A DNA stretch of 64,000 nt from Leguminivora glycinivorella (lineage: Eukaryota; Arthropoda; Insecta; Lepidoptera; Tortricidae), in NCBI RefSeq assembly GCF_023078275.1, contig NC_062990.1:6959549-7023548 (forward strand). Reading direction: 5' to 3'. Shown one piece after another: positions 52,248 through 63,710 of the stretch (position 1 is the stretch's first letter; every line of letters begins with the position of its first letter). The notes under the pieces were generated by a model that searched no databases, was not told the origin of the DNA, and saw nothing but the letters and a program-made list of their open reading frames with translations. Both the position numbers and the translations under genes were made by a program.

Positions 52248-52448
52248 CTAGCTTTTGCCCGTGGCTTCGCTCGCTTTAGAAAGAAACAAAAAATAGCCTA
52301 CGTCACTCTCCATCCCTTCAACTATCTCCACTTAAAAAACCACGTCATTTCGTCGCTCCGTTTTGTCGTGAAATACGGACAAACAAACAGACACACACAC
52401 TTTCCCATTCATTATTGTAATATGATTAGTAATTAGTATTAGTATGGA
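52248..52448 (-). mobile_element. Short non-autonomous Helitron, copy 2
   Basis: On the minus strand TCCATACTAATACTAATTAC ... AGCGAAGCCACGGGCAAAAG CTAG, between A and T. Homologous to 7590-7768. Confidence 0.85.
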
Positions 52449-52587
52449 TCATGTATTTGTTCTATATTTGGATCGCATTGACACCGGTCAAAAATTTTAT
52501 TGCATGTAGGCACTTGTATTTTATATGAGTATTGCTATTAAAAGCGACCTCAAAGACATTCAATAAAGCTACGAAAACAACTAAAAT

Positions 52588-52914
52588 ACACCATAAATTA
52601 AATATAACAAGTTCATACCATCCCATACATTAAAATGCGACCGCCTACGAACGCGATTACACTCCACCACACATAGATGGCGCCACAAAAAAATGCCTTG
52701 TTGCCACCGATTATTTGTAGATTGGCATTAAGTGTCAATTCCGAGCCGTAAATCTATGTCAAAAGTGACACATAACGCCATCTACAAGTATAATCGAAAG
52801 CTACAAGATATTTTTTTTGTGGCGCCATCTATGTGTGGTGGAGTGTAAGCGCGCGTCTTAGGCGGTCGCATTATAATGTATGGGATGGTATGATCTTGTT
52901 ATATTTAATTTATG
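52588..52914. mobile_element. TIR element, about 327 bp
   Basis: ACCATAAATTAAATATAACA and TGTTATATTTAATTTATGGT are inverted, followed inward by CATACCATCCCATACATT and by GATGGCGCCACAAAAAA with their complements. The arms are about 115 bp. Confidence 0.8.
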
Positions 52915-53369
52915 GTTACACTCAATTTACCTTATTAAGTGCCGGTTGCATCAAACTCACTGGAATTCCAATCACATGGACCAGAACAAAAAATGACACA
53001 GCATTGATCTAGTGCTATATTATTATTAATTTTAATTTTTAAATGAGCACCCCTATAAAGTGTCAAGACACTTAATTTGATTTTTATTATATTTATGGTT
53101 TAATTATGCCTGAAATAAAAGTTTTTTATTTATTTATTTAAACCATCTGTCACCGTTAAAGCGTTCGTTAAAAAAATTGTATGGGAAATTCCATAGACGT
53201 CTGCTGCCTGACGATGATGTGTGTGTAAATTTGGTTGATGCTACCGGCCCTAATACTGCATCGTCATAAAACTCTCAATTTTAAGAGAACTTTGTTGAAA
53301 TTAAATCAATATTGCCGCATTTGACAGAAATTGACAAATATAACCTTTAATATAATAACAATACGAACC

Positions 53370-53895
53370 AAGGTAGGAATCTTTGTCAATGACACAAAAT
53401 AGGCTATATATAAAACACTTGATAACTTATGAAATAAAACTATGGAAACGGATTAAATCGCGTATAATGAATTTAAAATACATCCCGACGTTTCGAACTC
53501 TTTACAGCGTTCCACCATACAACACAAATGCCTCACAGCCTTCGTCGTGCTTGTTCCATTTGCAGTTTGTTCTTTGTCAATTTTGTGTAGACTGATTGGT
53601 TAATTATTTTTTAACATAGTAATGGTAAATTTTTTGAATATTGTATAACTAGCTTTATTAATAGTGTGTGAACCTGCCTTAGAAATCTATATTATTTGTG
53701 GTCATGGTTCGTTAATATTTCTTGTATGTGGGTAGCTTTTGCACATTTTAATTTTTCCTCAGTCACCCGTTGACCACGAACGCTGTAAAGAGTTCGAAAC
53801 GTCGGGATGTATTTTAAATTCATTATACGCGATTTAATCCGTTTCCATAGTTTTATTTCATGAGTAACTATCGCGGTAACCGAAGACAATACTTG
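53370..53895. repeat. Inverted pair of GACGTTTCGAAC repeats
   Basis: AACTATGGAAACGGATTAAA ... CATCCCGACGTTTCGAACTC (53430-53510) is inverted at 53780-53870. A third, more degraded pair is at 59508-59660. The frames at 53383 and 53692 are translations of the two arms. Confidence 0.7.
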
Positions 53896-53929
53896 ATAAC
53901 TTGTTGAAAACAGTAAGTAGTTAGTAGTA

Positions 53930-54400
53930 GATTGTAATCATATCCGCAAATAACCTTTAGTTTTTATGCGGTAACATGAGTAAGCTTTATATTTTATTAA
54001 ACACGTGTGACCTTTGGTACATTCGAGCTCACAAATCCATATCCACCTTGAAGGGATGGAGAGTTACATAGGCTATTTATTACTTTTTGTCTCTTTCTAA
54101 CCCCTTCCATAAAAGGGGGGTTGAAAGTTTTGTATGGAGCATTCCAGAATTTTCGAATTTAACGCGAGCGAAGCCGCAGGCAAAAGTGAGTACCTTAATA
54201 AGCCAGCGCTCGAGATATATATTTCAGTATAGATGGTGTTTTCTTACGCACTAGTGCGAGAAGTGGTTCATTATATACATACATACACATACATACGATC
54301 ACGCCTGTATCCCATAAAGGGGTAGGCAGAGCACATGAAACTACCAAAGCTTCAGTGCCATTCTTGGCAAATAAAGGGGTCGAAAGGAAACATATATGTC
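53930..54400. repeat. Helitron end fragment and other repeats
   Basis: 54055-54190 contains GAGTTACATAGGCTA and ends AACGCGAGCGAAGCCGCAGG, a decayed Helitron 3' half. 54298-54400 is a partial CCTGTATCCCATAAAGGGG repeat. Confidence 0.5.
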
Positions 54401-54701
54401 ATTATATGTCTGGTCAAAACTTCGGATGGCCATCTGTACTGAAAAACGTCGTACGATACCCGTGCGAAAAGGAAATCCCAAACTCGTGTCTATTTAAAAC
54501 ACTCCCTTCGGTCGTGTTTTAATTGATCGCCACTCGTTTCGAACTTCCTTTTTTACGCACTTGTATCGTAATGCACTATTTTATCATCATTTATTTGAAA
54601 AGAATTTCGTCGATCCCCGCATCAAGGGATCAAGGTAAGACATTTTTTTCTGCTGCGAGGAATAAGTCACATTTTTTTATGTAAATAATATGTTAAAACT
54701 A

Positions 54702-55856
54702 TTGGGTTGGTAAGAAAGTAATGAGCGAATCATAACCAATATTGTAATTTTTATTTAATTTATTATTTTAATCATTTATCAAAAATATAACGGCCTTCGT
54801 TATCTACTACTTGTCTCCATCGTTCTGGTAAAGAATGAATAGCATCGGCGAAGAAGTTCTTAGGTTTAGATTAAAAAACTCAGCTATGTACTGTCGTAGA
54901 TGGGCTTGATCATCGAACTTTTTTTCATTCAAGGCATTGCTTAGCGATCTGAACAATGCGTAATCCGTAGGTGCCAAGTCTGGAGAGTACGGTGGATGAG
55001 GTATCACTTTCCAACCTAGCTCCAATAGCTTTAGCCGAGTCACTTTTGCAATGTGTGGGCGAGCATTGTCGTGTAAGAAAAAAACTTTAGCATGCTGTGG
55101 ACGATTCTGACAGATTTTTTGGTTTAAATTTTCAAGCTGATTACAGTATACTGATGCGGTAACAGTCATTCCACTTGGTAGGAGTTCCCAGTGAATAATA
55201 CCATGAATATCCCACCAAACGGACAGCATAACTTTTTTCGGGTGAGGCTCTGTTTTTGGTGCCTCTATTCCTTTTTCGTTTGGAGCTAGCCACTGACGTT
55301 TGCGTGTGTGATTTATATATAAGACCCATTTTTCATCTCCAGTGATAAGATGGTCCAACCAGTTGAATGTGCGGCGAAAAGACAGAAGTTGTATGCAGAT
55401 ATCGGCACGGCGGTTTAGTTGATCTCTATCAAGTTCGTGCGGTATCCAAACACTGTATTTGTAGTTTTTTCCCAACTCGTGTAAATGTGTTTCTATGGTG
55501 ACATGAGAGCAGCCTAACTCGGTCTGATAATGAAAAGTCGCCACTACGAAACCGCTGGAACCATCGTTTCGCCGTGGCCTCAGACACAACTTCAGGAGCA
55601 ACACGCTGACATATATTACGCACTGCTTCGGCGGCTGAATGGCCAGACTGAAATTCATATAGTAAACAATGCCTTACATGCACTTTTAATTCGTCCATTT
55701 TCTTCCTTATATTAGCTCGGCGACAGCTAGTGAATGACTGACGAGAAACTGTGCGACTCGCCCTTTATATACTTTCGACCATAGAAGATTCTAGAACTCT
55801 CTCAAAAATTTTATGTGGAATTCAATCGATCGCTCATTACTTTCTTACCAACCCAA
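54702..55856 (-). mobile_element. mariner-family element, 1,155 bp, defective
   Basis: TIRs TTGGGTTGGTAAGAAAGTAA and its complement, flanked by TA. It carries one transposase gene on the minus strand, broken as described in the transposase entry. Confidence 0.93.
54807..55698 (-). pseudogene. mariner transposase, frame-broken
   Basis: The N-terminal part (55698 to about 55530) encodes the helix-turn-helix region (MDELKVHVRHCLLYEFQSGH, RWFQRFRSGDFSLSD). The frame then changes and sequence usually linking the two helix-turn-helix halves is missing. The catalytic part (to 54807) has all three acidic residues: ITGDEKWVLY, FLHDNARPH and YSPDLAPTDYALF (DD34D, with the YSPDLAP motif). The internal deletion plus frame change makes it non-functional. 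Other substitutions are few. Confidence 0.9.
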
Positions 55857-55859
55857 TAT

Positions 55860-56510
55860 ATTCCCCTCATAGATGTTGTAGCTATGTGTCACATGGTAGC
55901 AAAATTATTTCCACTTTCAGCGTCAACCCTCATTACGCTCAGTATTCCATATTAATAATTAATATCCCCCGCTATGCTAGGAATTCAATTATATACATAC
56001 TTCTTCACTTCGATCAGGATCTAAAAACCGCCCTTGCAAATATATGTAATTTTGCTCCCTTATGTCACATAGATAGATAGATAGATAGATAATCGTTTAT
56101 TCATCACACAAGGTAATAGGTACATTTAAAATATACATTCTGTACAAAATATCTATACTACTAACAATGTTGACTACTTACTTGAAATGACAATGTTATT
56201 ATAAAAATTAAATTCCATTCACAAAAACTCAGTTAAAAGATTGCGAAAAAATTTTGTTTTTTATTTTGAATACCAGACCTTTTTTGCGCCATAATCATTT
56301 GCGCTTAATCATAATAGTAAAATGTAATCACTAGATTCTAATGTGAAGTATTACATGGAACTGTTTTTATTTTTACAATTGGTGAATCTTTGGTTTTATG
56401 GAAGAGAGTTGAAGTCGCATATCAGTCAACTAGAATTCACACGACGGAGCCCCCAGAGAGGTTTTGCGGAGCCCTAGGGCTCCGCGGAGCACACTTTGAG
56501 TATGGCTGAT
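55860..56510. other. Spacer with a (GATA)n-associated tail
   Basis: AGATAGATAGATAGATAGAT at about 56070-56090 followed by ATCGTTTATTCATC suggests a reversed non-LTR element 3' end. No gene. Confidence 0.4.
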
Positions 56511-56512
56511 GT

Positions 56513-56835
56513 CACAGATGTTATATATACCATAGATCAAGCAAACGTATCTACTTAGCGTGTCAAGTGAACTCAGTGAAATCCACTGAGTTGTCCGTCT
56601 TTAATCGCAGCTTGCAGCTTTCGGGCGTCAATTTTTGTAAGTTAAAGTCAATCAAAACATAAAAAATGCCTCGTTACGTGATATTCAATTGCAACAACAC
56701 AAAAATTATGAACAATCAAGAGCCTGAGACATATTTAAAATTACAGGCAAGAAACAACTTCAGTACAAAATTTGACACGCTCGGCCCCTATACAAATAGA
56801 TGAACTTGTTTCTTCTATCTAAATTTAGTTCTGTG
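56513..56835 (+). mobile_element. 323-bp element with 8-bp duplication, copy 2
   Basis: Same length and ends as 51542-51864 but flanked by a different 8-bp duplication, GCTGATGT. The THAP-like ATG frame is conserved in position and sequence. Confidence 0.85.
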
Positions 56836-57021
56836 GCTGATGTGGATAAACAAATGTAGGACTGTAGCTTACGTTATTGAGCAATAGGCTACTAGACTCG
56901 TATCGAATTTACCACATCAAGTTATTGTTTTCTGTAGTATTTGACTTAAGAAATCAATATTTATAGATTGCTGGCATTAAAAGTGCGTGATGACTGCGTA
57001 TTTTTAATTAAATATGTGTGT

Positions 57022-57490
57022 TGTAAGGCGGGATGGCATTTGGCGAAGAGAAGAGAAAGCCGAGTGTACGAATCTAGACTTTATTGACAAGGTTACAAGT
57101 TAGTGATACCTCACTGAACCTGCATGACCCAGCAAAGGTGGATGCAAGCATGGCTAGGTAGGTTTACTTAGCTAGAAGACACTCGTATGCTTAAGCAAAG
57201 GTTAAGGCATAGAGCGTGCAGTAAGCTAGTTCCTACTGTGAGAGTACAACGATACTCGGTCGACGCCGGGGGGTCATGTTTCTACGTCGACCAAACGTTC
57301 GCGTGTTCTATCTTTTGGTTGCGCTGTGTGTGGGCGACATCTATTGGTGCACGTGGGAACTAAACGGCTGATCGATGCGCTCGATGCGGTTGTGCGGGGT
57401 GCGCGCTGTGCGTGAGCGTGTGGCCTGAGTAAAGCACCGCAGTTACAACAGATGGCGCACCCGTAGTCGTTTGGTGTAGTTCTCGTTACA
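57022..57490 (-). repeat. 3' LTR
   Basis: Apparently identical to the other LTR over its length by eye; begins TGTAACGAGAACTACACC and ends CCGCCTTACA on the minus strand. Confidence 0.92.
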
Positions 57491-58147
57491 ACTCTCCCCC
57501 TATGTCCACGCAGGCGTCCCGACAAGTAGGACATAAATCAGTAGAGTCAGTGTGTTGTCTGGAACATGATCTGCCACACAGTCTGGTTACTGCAGGCGTA
57601 GCTTTCTTGGGAAGCGTTGTTCTACAACATCTAATATACTTAACTAATCAGTCTTCATTGAAGATAGGCGGTAAGATGGCACAAAAGTAGGTTTGTGCTT
57701 ACATATCCCGATCACATGTTCGAAGCTTTTACCAGTTTTCCGGTGGGCATGAAGTCGTCCTAGCTTCCTACTCAACAGCCGTCCTATGCTGTGACGTCAA
57801 GCGATGAGAATGTAGTCGATGGGAAGAGTGTATCATCGAGACCCTCTAAATCACATTCTGCATCGTAATCCTCTAGGGTGATTCTTGCGTCTTCATAAAG
57901 AATTTCCAGGGTGGGAGAATAATTCGCCGCCGTTCCTTAGAAAGAGTGTCGAACTTGTAACGCGTCCAGATCGCGTAGTAACAAAAGTCGGCCTCTTTAA
58001 CTTCGCAGGTTCGCCTTTTCCGCTCATTTAAGTAGGTTGTCTTGCATAGCGTAGCTTCTAACACGAAGGTCGTAGCACGCCGATGACGTCACGGGCTCCG
58101 TAGCTCGATGATGACGTCACGCAGACTAGCCCCACGTTGGGCGCCAA

Positions 58148-58616
58148 TGTAAGGCGGGATGGCATTTGGCGAAGAGAAGAGAAAGCCGAGTGTACGAATC
58201 TAGACTTTATTGACAAGGTTACAAGTTAGTGATACCTCACTGAACCTGCATGACCCAGCAAAGGTGGATGCAAGCATGGCTAGGTAGGTTTACTTAGCTA
58301 GAAGACACTCGTATGCTTAAGCAAAGGTTAAGGCATAGAGCGTGCAGTAAGCTAGTTCCTACTGTGAGAGTACAACGATACTCGGTCGACGCCGGGGGGT
58401 CATGTTTCTACGTCGACCAAACGTTCGCGTGTTCTATCTTTTGGTTGCGCTGTGTGTGGGCGACATCTATTGGTGCACGTGGGAACTAAACGGCTGATCG
58501 ATGCGCTCGATGCGGTTGTGCGGGGTGCGCGCTGTGCGTGAGCGTGTGGCCTGAGTAAAGCACCGCAGTTACAACAGATGGCGCACCCGTAGTCGTTTGG
58601 TGTAGTTCTCGTTACA
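58148..58616 (-). repeat. 5' LTR
   Basis: Pair of 57022-57490; adjoins the primer-binding site at 58129-58147. Confidence 0.92.
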
Positions 58617-59000
58617 GTGTATGTTTTTTTTAAATTATGGACTCCGAAAACGGTGTTGGCCAATGGAGTGACGTCACGTAATTCAGATCAACTATGGAAA
58701 TTAGAGGTAGTAATCTGATCTCCATAGAAGCAACCTCTATTGTATTAAAATTCATAGTGGTTGACGGGTGTGACAATGTGAAATATTTTTTTCTAAATAT
58801 ACTGACGTCATGTCATAGATATTCTATAGATTAATATGGCTGATGTTGTTTTTGCCTGATCACGTAAAAGTAAACTTTAAATAATTTTTTTGCGGGTTTT
58901 TAAGTCGTAATAAAATATGGTACTATTTTTTTTTGGTTTAATTAGACAGTAATTAATAATATAAGACATACTTTGAAAAAGGGTCAAGTAGCCTATTCCC
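58617..59000. other. Spacer
   Basis: AT-rich; contains TGACGTCACG and GGAGTGACGTCACG-like sites near 58668 but no gene. Confidence 0.35.
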
Positions 59001-59302
59001 GTTAAGTTTGTACATTTGGATCACGTCTCCGATTTGGATAAAAATTGGTAGGCTGATAGAGTCCATGATGCTGAGCAAGATCCACTAGGTTTCCCAAAAT
59101 GTCCTATGTAGTTTGTATGAAACCTTCCTTTTTTGTTACCAGATTTCTATACATTTTCGGTAACAAAAAAGGAAAGTTTCATACAATCAACCTAGGACAT
59201 TTTGGGAAACCTATTGGATCTTGCTCAGCATCATGGATCAGCCTACCAATTTTTAACAAAATCGGAGACGTGATCCAAATGTACAAACTAAACGGAAATT
59301 GC
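59001..59302. mobile_element. Palindromic element, arms about 120 bp
   Basis: CCGTTAAGTTTGTACATTTG and CAAATGTACAAACTAAACGG are the outer arms; CATTTTGGGAAACCTA-type and AAAAAAGGAAAGTTTCATAC-type sequences pair further in. Confidence 0.8.
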
Positions 59303-60470
59303 TGTATTATGGATCTGGCAAGATACAGAAAAATATGGTATTGATATATTTACCTTCATTCTGTAGACGTTTCATATTTGACGCTTTTATAATAATACAC
59401 ACACAGACACTCAATTACTCATAATGATAGGAATAAATAACACATAATTACAAAAACTGTTCCGCAATTTAGAAGCTAATAGCACATTTTTTATAATATT
59501 TTATAAAATAAAACTATGGAAGCGGATTAAATCGCGTATAATGAAATTACAATTCATCCCGACGTTTCGAACACACACTTATAAATAAATATGAATATCA
59601 CTTTACAGCATTCGTGGTCAACGGGACGCGATTTAATCCGTTTCCATAGTTTTATTTCATGACTAACTATCGCGATAACCGAAAGCAATATTAATATTTT
59701 ATAAAATAAGCAAACACAACCACTGTCACATAATATCTATCAATATGGCAGGCCATTATTTACCATTTATATATTCATAGACACAGATTGATTATTTCTA
59801 TTTTGTCTATGAATTAGTGTTAAGGAAGCTTTAAGTCACCTATTTTTAGTTTAGTTTGTTTTTCTTTTTCACTAGTTGTTTATATTTTTATTAGAATTCG
59901 AGAAAAAAATACAAATTTATAATAGCTGTAGCTTTATTATTCTTTAAGATTTAGTAATTTTACATGTTTGTTAATTTATGCACTTGTTAAATAAACTTAT
60001 TTTATAGTAATTTATGATATAATTAAAAGATGTAAACATAATGTATGCTTTTATTTTCGTTGTATTTAGAAATGATTCTTAAATATAGAAACCACAACCT
60101 CTCTGTAACGCAACTTCTGTTTAAAATTAAATTCCTCTATGGTTTTGACAGCTTTCAATAGTATAAAAATATTCTTTGGTAATATTCTTGTTTACACTCT
60201 GAATGCAAATAAAATTGTAAATATGCTTCTTGTGTATATTGTTCATTCTATTACGTTTAGATAATTTTATTTTCTTCAAAGGCGCGGATCGTTTATAGTG
60301 ATTTCGGACAAAATACTTGTGATAGTTGTGATATTGTGAAACTAGTAAAAAGTGATACTGTTGTTTTTCATCTTTAACTGGGTGAGAAAATACAAGTTTA
60401 ATCATACTCACGCTTGTTTCTCAGAGAGGTAGGCAGAGATCACGGATTTCCATTTATACGATCCTGACAA
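59303..60470. repeat. Degraded GACGTTTCGAAC repeat and spacer
   Basis: 59508-59665 has inverted AACTATGGAAGCGGATTAAA and TTTAATCCGTTTCCATAGTT. 59700-60470 is AT-rich with only small, unrecognisable frames. Confidence 0.45.
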
Positions 60471-61155
60471 TCTTTAGCTTCACTCAGTGTACGGTGTCCC
60501 CGTAGCCGAATGGCATTTTTCCGACGCGAAACTAAAACACGCCGCGAAAGGTAGTCTGGCTCTGTCACGCCAATACACAAGAGCAATACAGATCGAATGC
60601 TGCATGTTAATTGACGATAAACAGATAGACATCCCCTTATACGACAGTGTAGGTTAAACCGATGTGGGTTTACTGGGTAGGACGATTCCCCCCTTTCTCA
60701 GAAAGAGAAGGGTATGGGAGATGGGAGTCCCACATAACCCCCGAATTTGTGTCCCTTTTTCTACGTCCAGCCTTAATTCTTACGAGAATGAGGTCACGAA
60801 TAATAAGGAATTAAATTAAACCCCAAAATCATTCAAGTACAATAATCCTTGAAAGCAGCCACCAATGTGTATATTTGTTTGCTCTTGACCATTTGTAGAA
60901 ATAGACCCATTACCGAGTTATCGGGTTTCATTAATAGTATAAAGTACGAGCGTTTCGTTTCGTAAGCGTGTCGTAAGCGTTTGTGCATTCGGCTACGCAC
61001 GGTGAGTAGAAGCTCGGAGCGGAGCGTTCGGCGGGGCGTGGAGCGGGGCGGGCGATCGTGCGTCCACACTGTGCAGCGTCGACTCAGGACACTTGTACAA
61101 GCTTCAATTGTTTGACATGCACCCCTCACGCCCCGCCACGCTTCATATCGTTCCT
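60471..61155. repeat. Dispersed repeats
   Basis: 60475-60780 (GTGTCCCCGTAGCCGAATGG, AAAGAGAAGGGTATGGGAGA) looks like a lepidopteran element. 61000-61150 is the reverse copy of the 5730-5885 repeat. The frame at 60833-61273 is a translation of these. Confidence 0.5.
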
Positions 61156-61163
61156 CATTTATA

Positions 61164-61496
61164 CAGGTGTATTTTGATAGCGGGTCAGTAAGGGCAGCTA
61201 TACGAATTGTATCGGAAAAGTTTTTCGCAATTTGTGACTTTTCTAGCCGAAACTTTTTTTTGGTCCCATACAAGCTTTTGACTCTGGATAGGAATGGAAT
61301 CGATTGGCGTCAAAAAAAATTTTTGTCAAAAATGCCCTTTTTCTCGCACCCTGTATGTTTTTTTCCAAAATCTGTAAGTAAATGCCATTTTTCATCAATT
61401 TGAAATCGATGGTCCCCTTAGACCATTTTCACGTAGGACTACGGCATCTCATAGCTGCCCTTACTGACCCGCTATCAAAATACACCCTGTATGCTC
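61164..61496. mobile_element. TIR element, about 333 bp
   Basis: ATACAGGTGTATTTTGATAG ... CTATCAAAATACACCCTGTAT, with arms of about 40 bp including GGGTCAGTAAGGGCAGCTAT. No coding capacity recognised. Confidence 0.8.
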
Positions 61497-62400
61497 GTTC
61501 GTTTCGGGTACTTCTGTTTGTTCTGTTTGTTTGCAGTATTTCTCCTATTTGTTCGACAAAATTCAAAAGTTTAACCGTACTGCTTAAATCGCACATTTTG
61601 ACAAACAGAATACTGCCACATTTATTTATTTTACAATCATTTTAACATTTATGTATTAAAACTATATTGAACCTACAGTTTCCTTTAATTTAACGTTCCG
61701 GACTACGTGCTTGTTTTTGTAGTTGTCAATATTTTATATTTCATTTTATTATGTAACCAGGATCTCTTTAGCATAATAATTGTAGTTATTTAAGAATTTT
61801 ATCAACTGTCTAAATAAAATGAATATCTATACAAGTAAAAAAAACAGTTTCCTTTATTAGTTTAAGATACGATACGATAGCTTTTTTTATATAAGAGGTA
61901 CATACAATTAATCAGTAAATATCTAAGTTGCAGTGCAACTAAGTATGATGGTACAGTTGAGGTTACAAAACTACCTATTAGTACTTTGATTATTATTTTT
62001 CGAACTAATTTAACTAATATTGTTAATTTTAACTAATAATTACTCCAGATGTAATGTGCTTAATTTGAGAAGTAAATCCTGATAGAACGACAGCCTGGCA
62101 CCTATTCTCCGCATAAGATTTTATTTATATAATTTCGTTACACGACATTTATTGCGCACTATTTTGTTCACATTCAGAATTTAAGCGATGCATATTGCTG
62201 CAACAATGCGATTTCGAAGTCTGACATTACGCAATTATGAATATAATAAAATTAATAAAGTGAACGAGAGAAAAAAATGGACCAATTTACGTCATGTAAG
62301 TTTCACCTGTTGCTATTAATTTGAGTAATGCTACCGTGATATTTTAATAAACTTTTCGATTGGGTAAAAGTTTACGGATAATGTAATATGTAATTTTTGG
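61497..62400. other. Spacer
   Basis: AT-rich; nothing recognised on either strand. Confidence 0.4.
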
Positions 62401-62401
62401 T

Positions 62402-62840
62402 TTTTAACCCCCGACGCAAAAACGACGGGGTGTTATAAGTTTGACGTGTCTTGTCTGTGTGAACGGATGAACCGATTTAGATTTAGTTTTTTTTTTGTCT
62501 GAAAGCTGAGTTAGTCGGGAGTGTTCTTAGCCATGTTTCATGAAAATCGGTCTACTATATCGCGGTCGGGGGTTTTTTCAAAATTTTAATCCTCATCCTC
62601 ATTCATCAATCATTGTTGTTTTAATGAGTTAAATTGTGGTGTAGGCGAGAGGCTGGCAACCTGTCACTGCAATGTCACAGTTTCGTTTTCTTTCAACCCC
62701 TTATTTGCCAGGAGTGGCACTGAAACTTTAGCAGTTTCATGTGGTCTGTTTACCTCTTTATGGAATTCAGGCGTGATTGTATGTATGTATGTAATATGTT
62801 TAATCCCACCCCGTCGTTTTTGCGTCGGGGGTTAAAGGAA
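62402..62840 (+). repeat. GACA-family element interrupted by another repeat
   Basis: 62402-62595 is a plus-strand copy lacking most of the microsatellite. 62635-62785 is a reverse CCTGTATCCCATAAAGGGG repeat. CCCGTCGTTTTTGCGTCGGG at 62812-62834 is a further end of the first family. Confidence 0.6.
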
Positions 62841-63084
62841 AAAAATATCCAAATAACTTTTTCAACGCACAAAGAAAAATGCCACTGTTCCGTCATATTT
62901 ACGACCCCATTTCACTACGAACCTGACTGAAATATCTCTGAACGTGTCTACATATTGAAATTTTCTTTCACATTTTTTTTACTAAAATTTTAGGAAGTTT
63001 CTTACAAACGGTTCACCCTCCGATATCCGTACAAATATTGGTTTAGGTTAAATATTAGTCTTGTTTGATAGATAAACTGGGTCT

Positions 63085-63122
63085 ATTCCTCTATGGTTGG
63101 GTGTACCCAACCATAGAGGAAT
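63085..63122. repeat. Perfect short palindrome
   Basis: ATTCCTCTATGGTTGGGTG and its exact reverse complement, with almost no loop. Confidence 0.85.
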
Positions 63123-63565
63123 TAGTTAGGAAAGAATTGTAACTCGATACATCAGTAAATTCGAGTTATTTGTAGTGAAATCTAGCGTCAAACACGCGTC
63201 AAATGTGTGTCAAATAGCGTGAATTATCAGTACCACAACTCGACACTAGGTGCCAACAGTGTCGCCAAAAAGTTAATATTAAAACAGTTTACAACTTATA
63301 TTACAAGCAGAAGGAATTGAAAACAGAATACTGATTACTACTATTGTAATATTAGCTAAAAATTGTTGAGCATTAGACTTTTCGTTCGTCGAGACATGTA
63401 TTGACAAGTAGCAGTACTGATAATTTATTTGACGCGTGACTGACGCGTGATTGTCGGTAGATGTCACTATAACTATGCCTATACAAATAACTCGCATTTA
63501 CTGGATGTTATGGACTTATTCCTGTATGTCACGTATCGTCAAAGATTGTCACTTCGGCATAGCTG

Positions 63566-63710
63566 GGCATTAACTCGTTAATCCGTTAATCGTTAATTAA
63601 CGAAGTTAACATTTCGATTAACGGATTAACTTTTAAGTTAACTTTAAAAAATGTTAACGGATTCGTTAACTTCCGTTAAATTTCATAGAGTCCGTTAATC
63701 GTTAATCCAG
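63566..63710. repeat. GTTAAC/GTTAAT-rich repetitive segment
   Basis: At least a dozen GTTAA or TTAAC motifs on both strands within 145 bp, beginning at TAACTCGTTAATCCGTTAAT. Probably a decayed MITE family member. Confidence 0.6.

Larger units (their letters stand above)
57022..58616 (-). mobile_element. Non-coding LTR retrotransposon, 1,595 bp
   Basis: Two 469-bp LTRs (57022-57490 and 58148-58616), flanked by GTGT. On the minus strand the 5' LTR ends ...CCTTACA, then TTGGCGCCCAACGTGGGGC, a primer-binding site of Gypsy type. The 3' LTR (TGTAACGAG...) is preceded by a GGGGGAGAGT polypurine tract. The 657-bp interior has no gag or pol. It must be mobilised in trans. Confidence 0.92.

Noticed and set aside
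57274..58663. Two identical 70-residue protein frames
   Set aside because: They lie in the two LTR copies and are identical only because the LTRs are.
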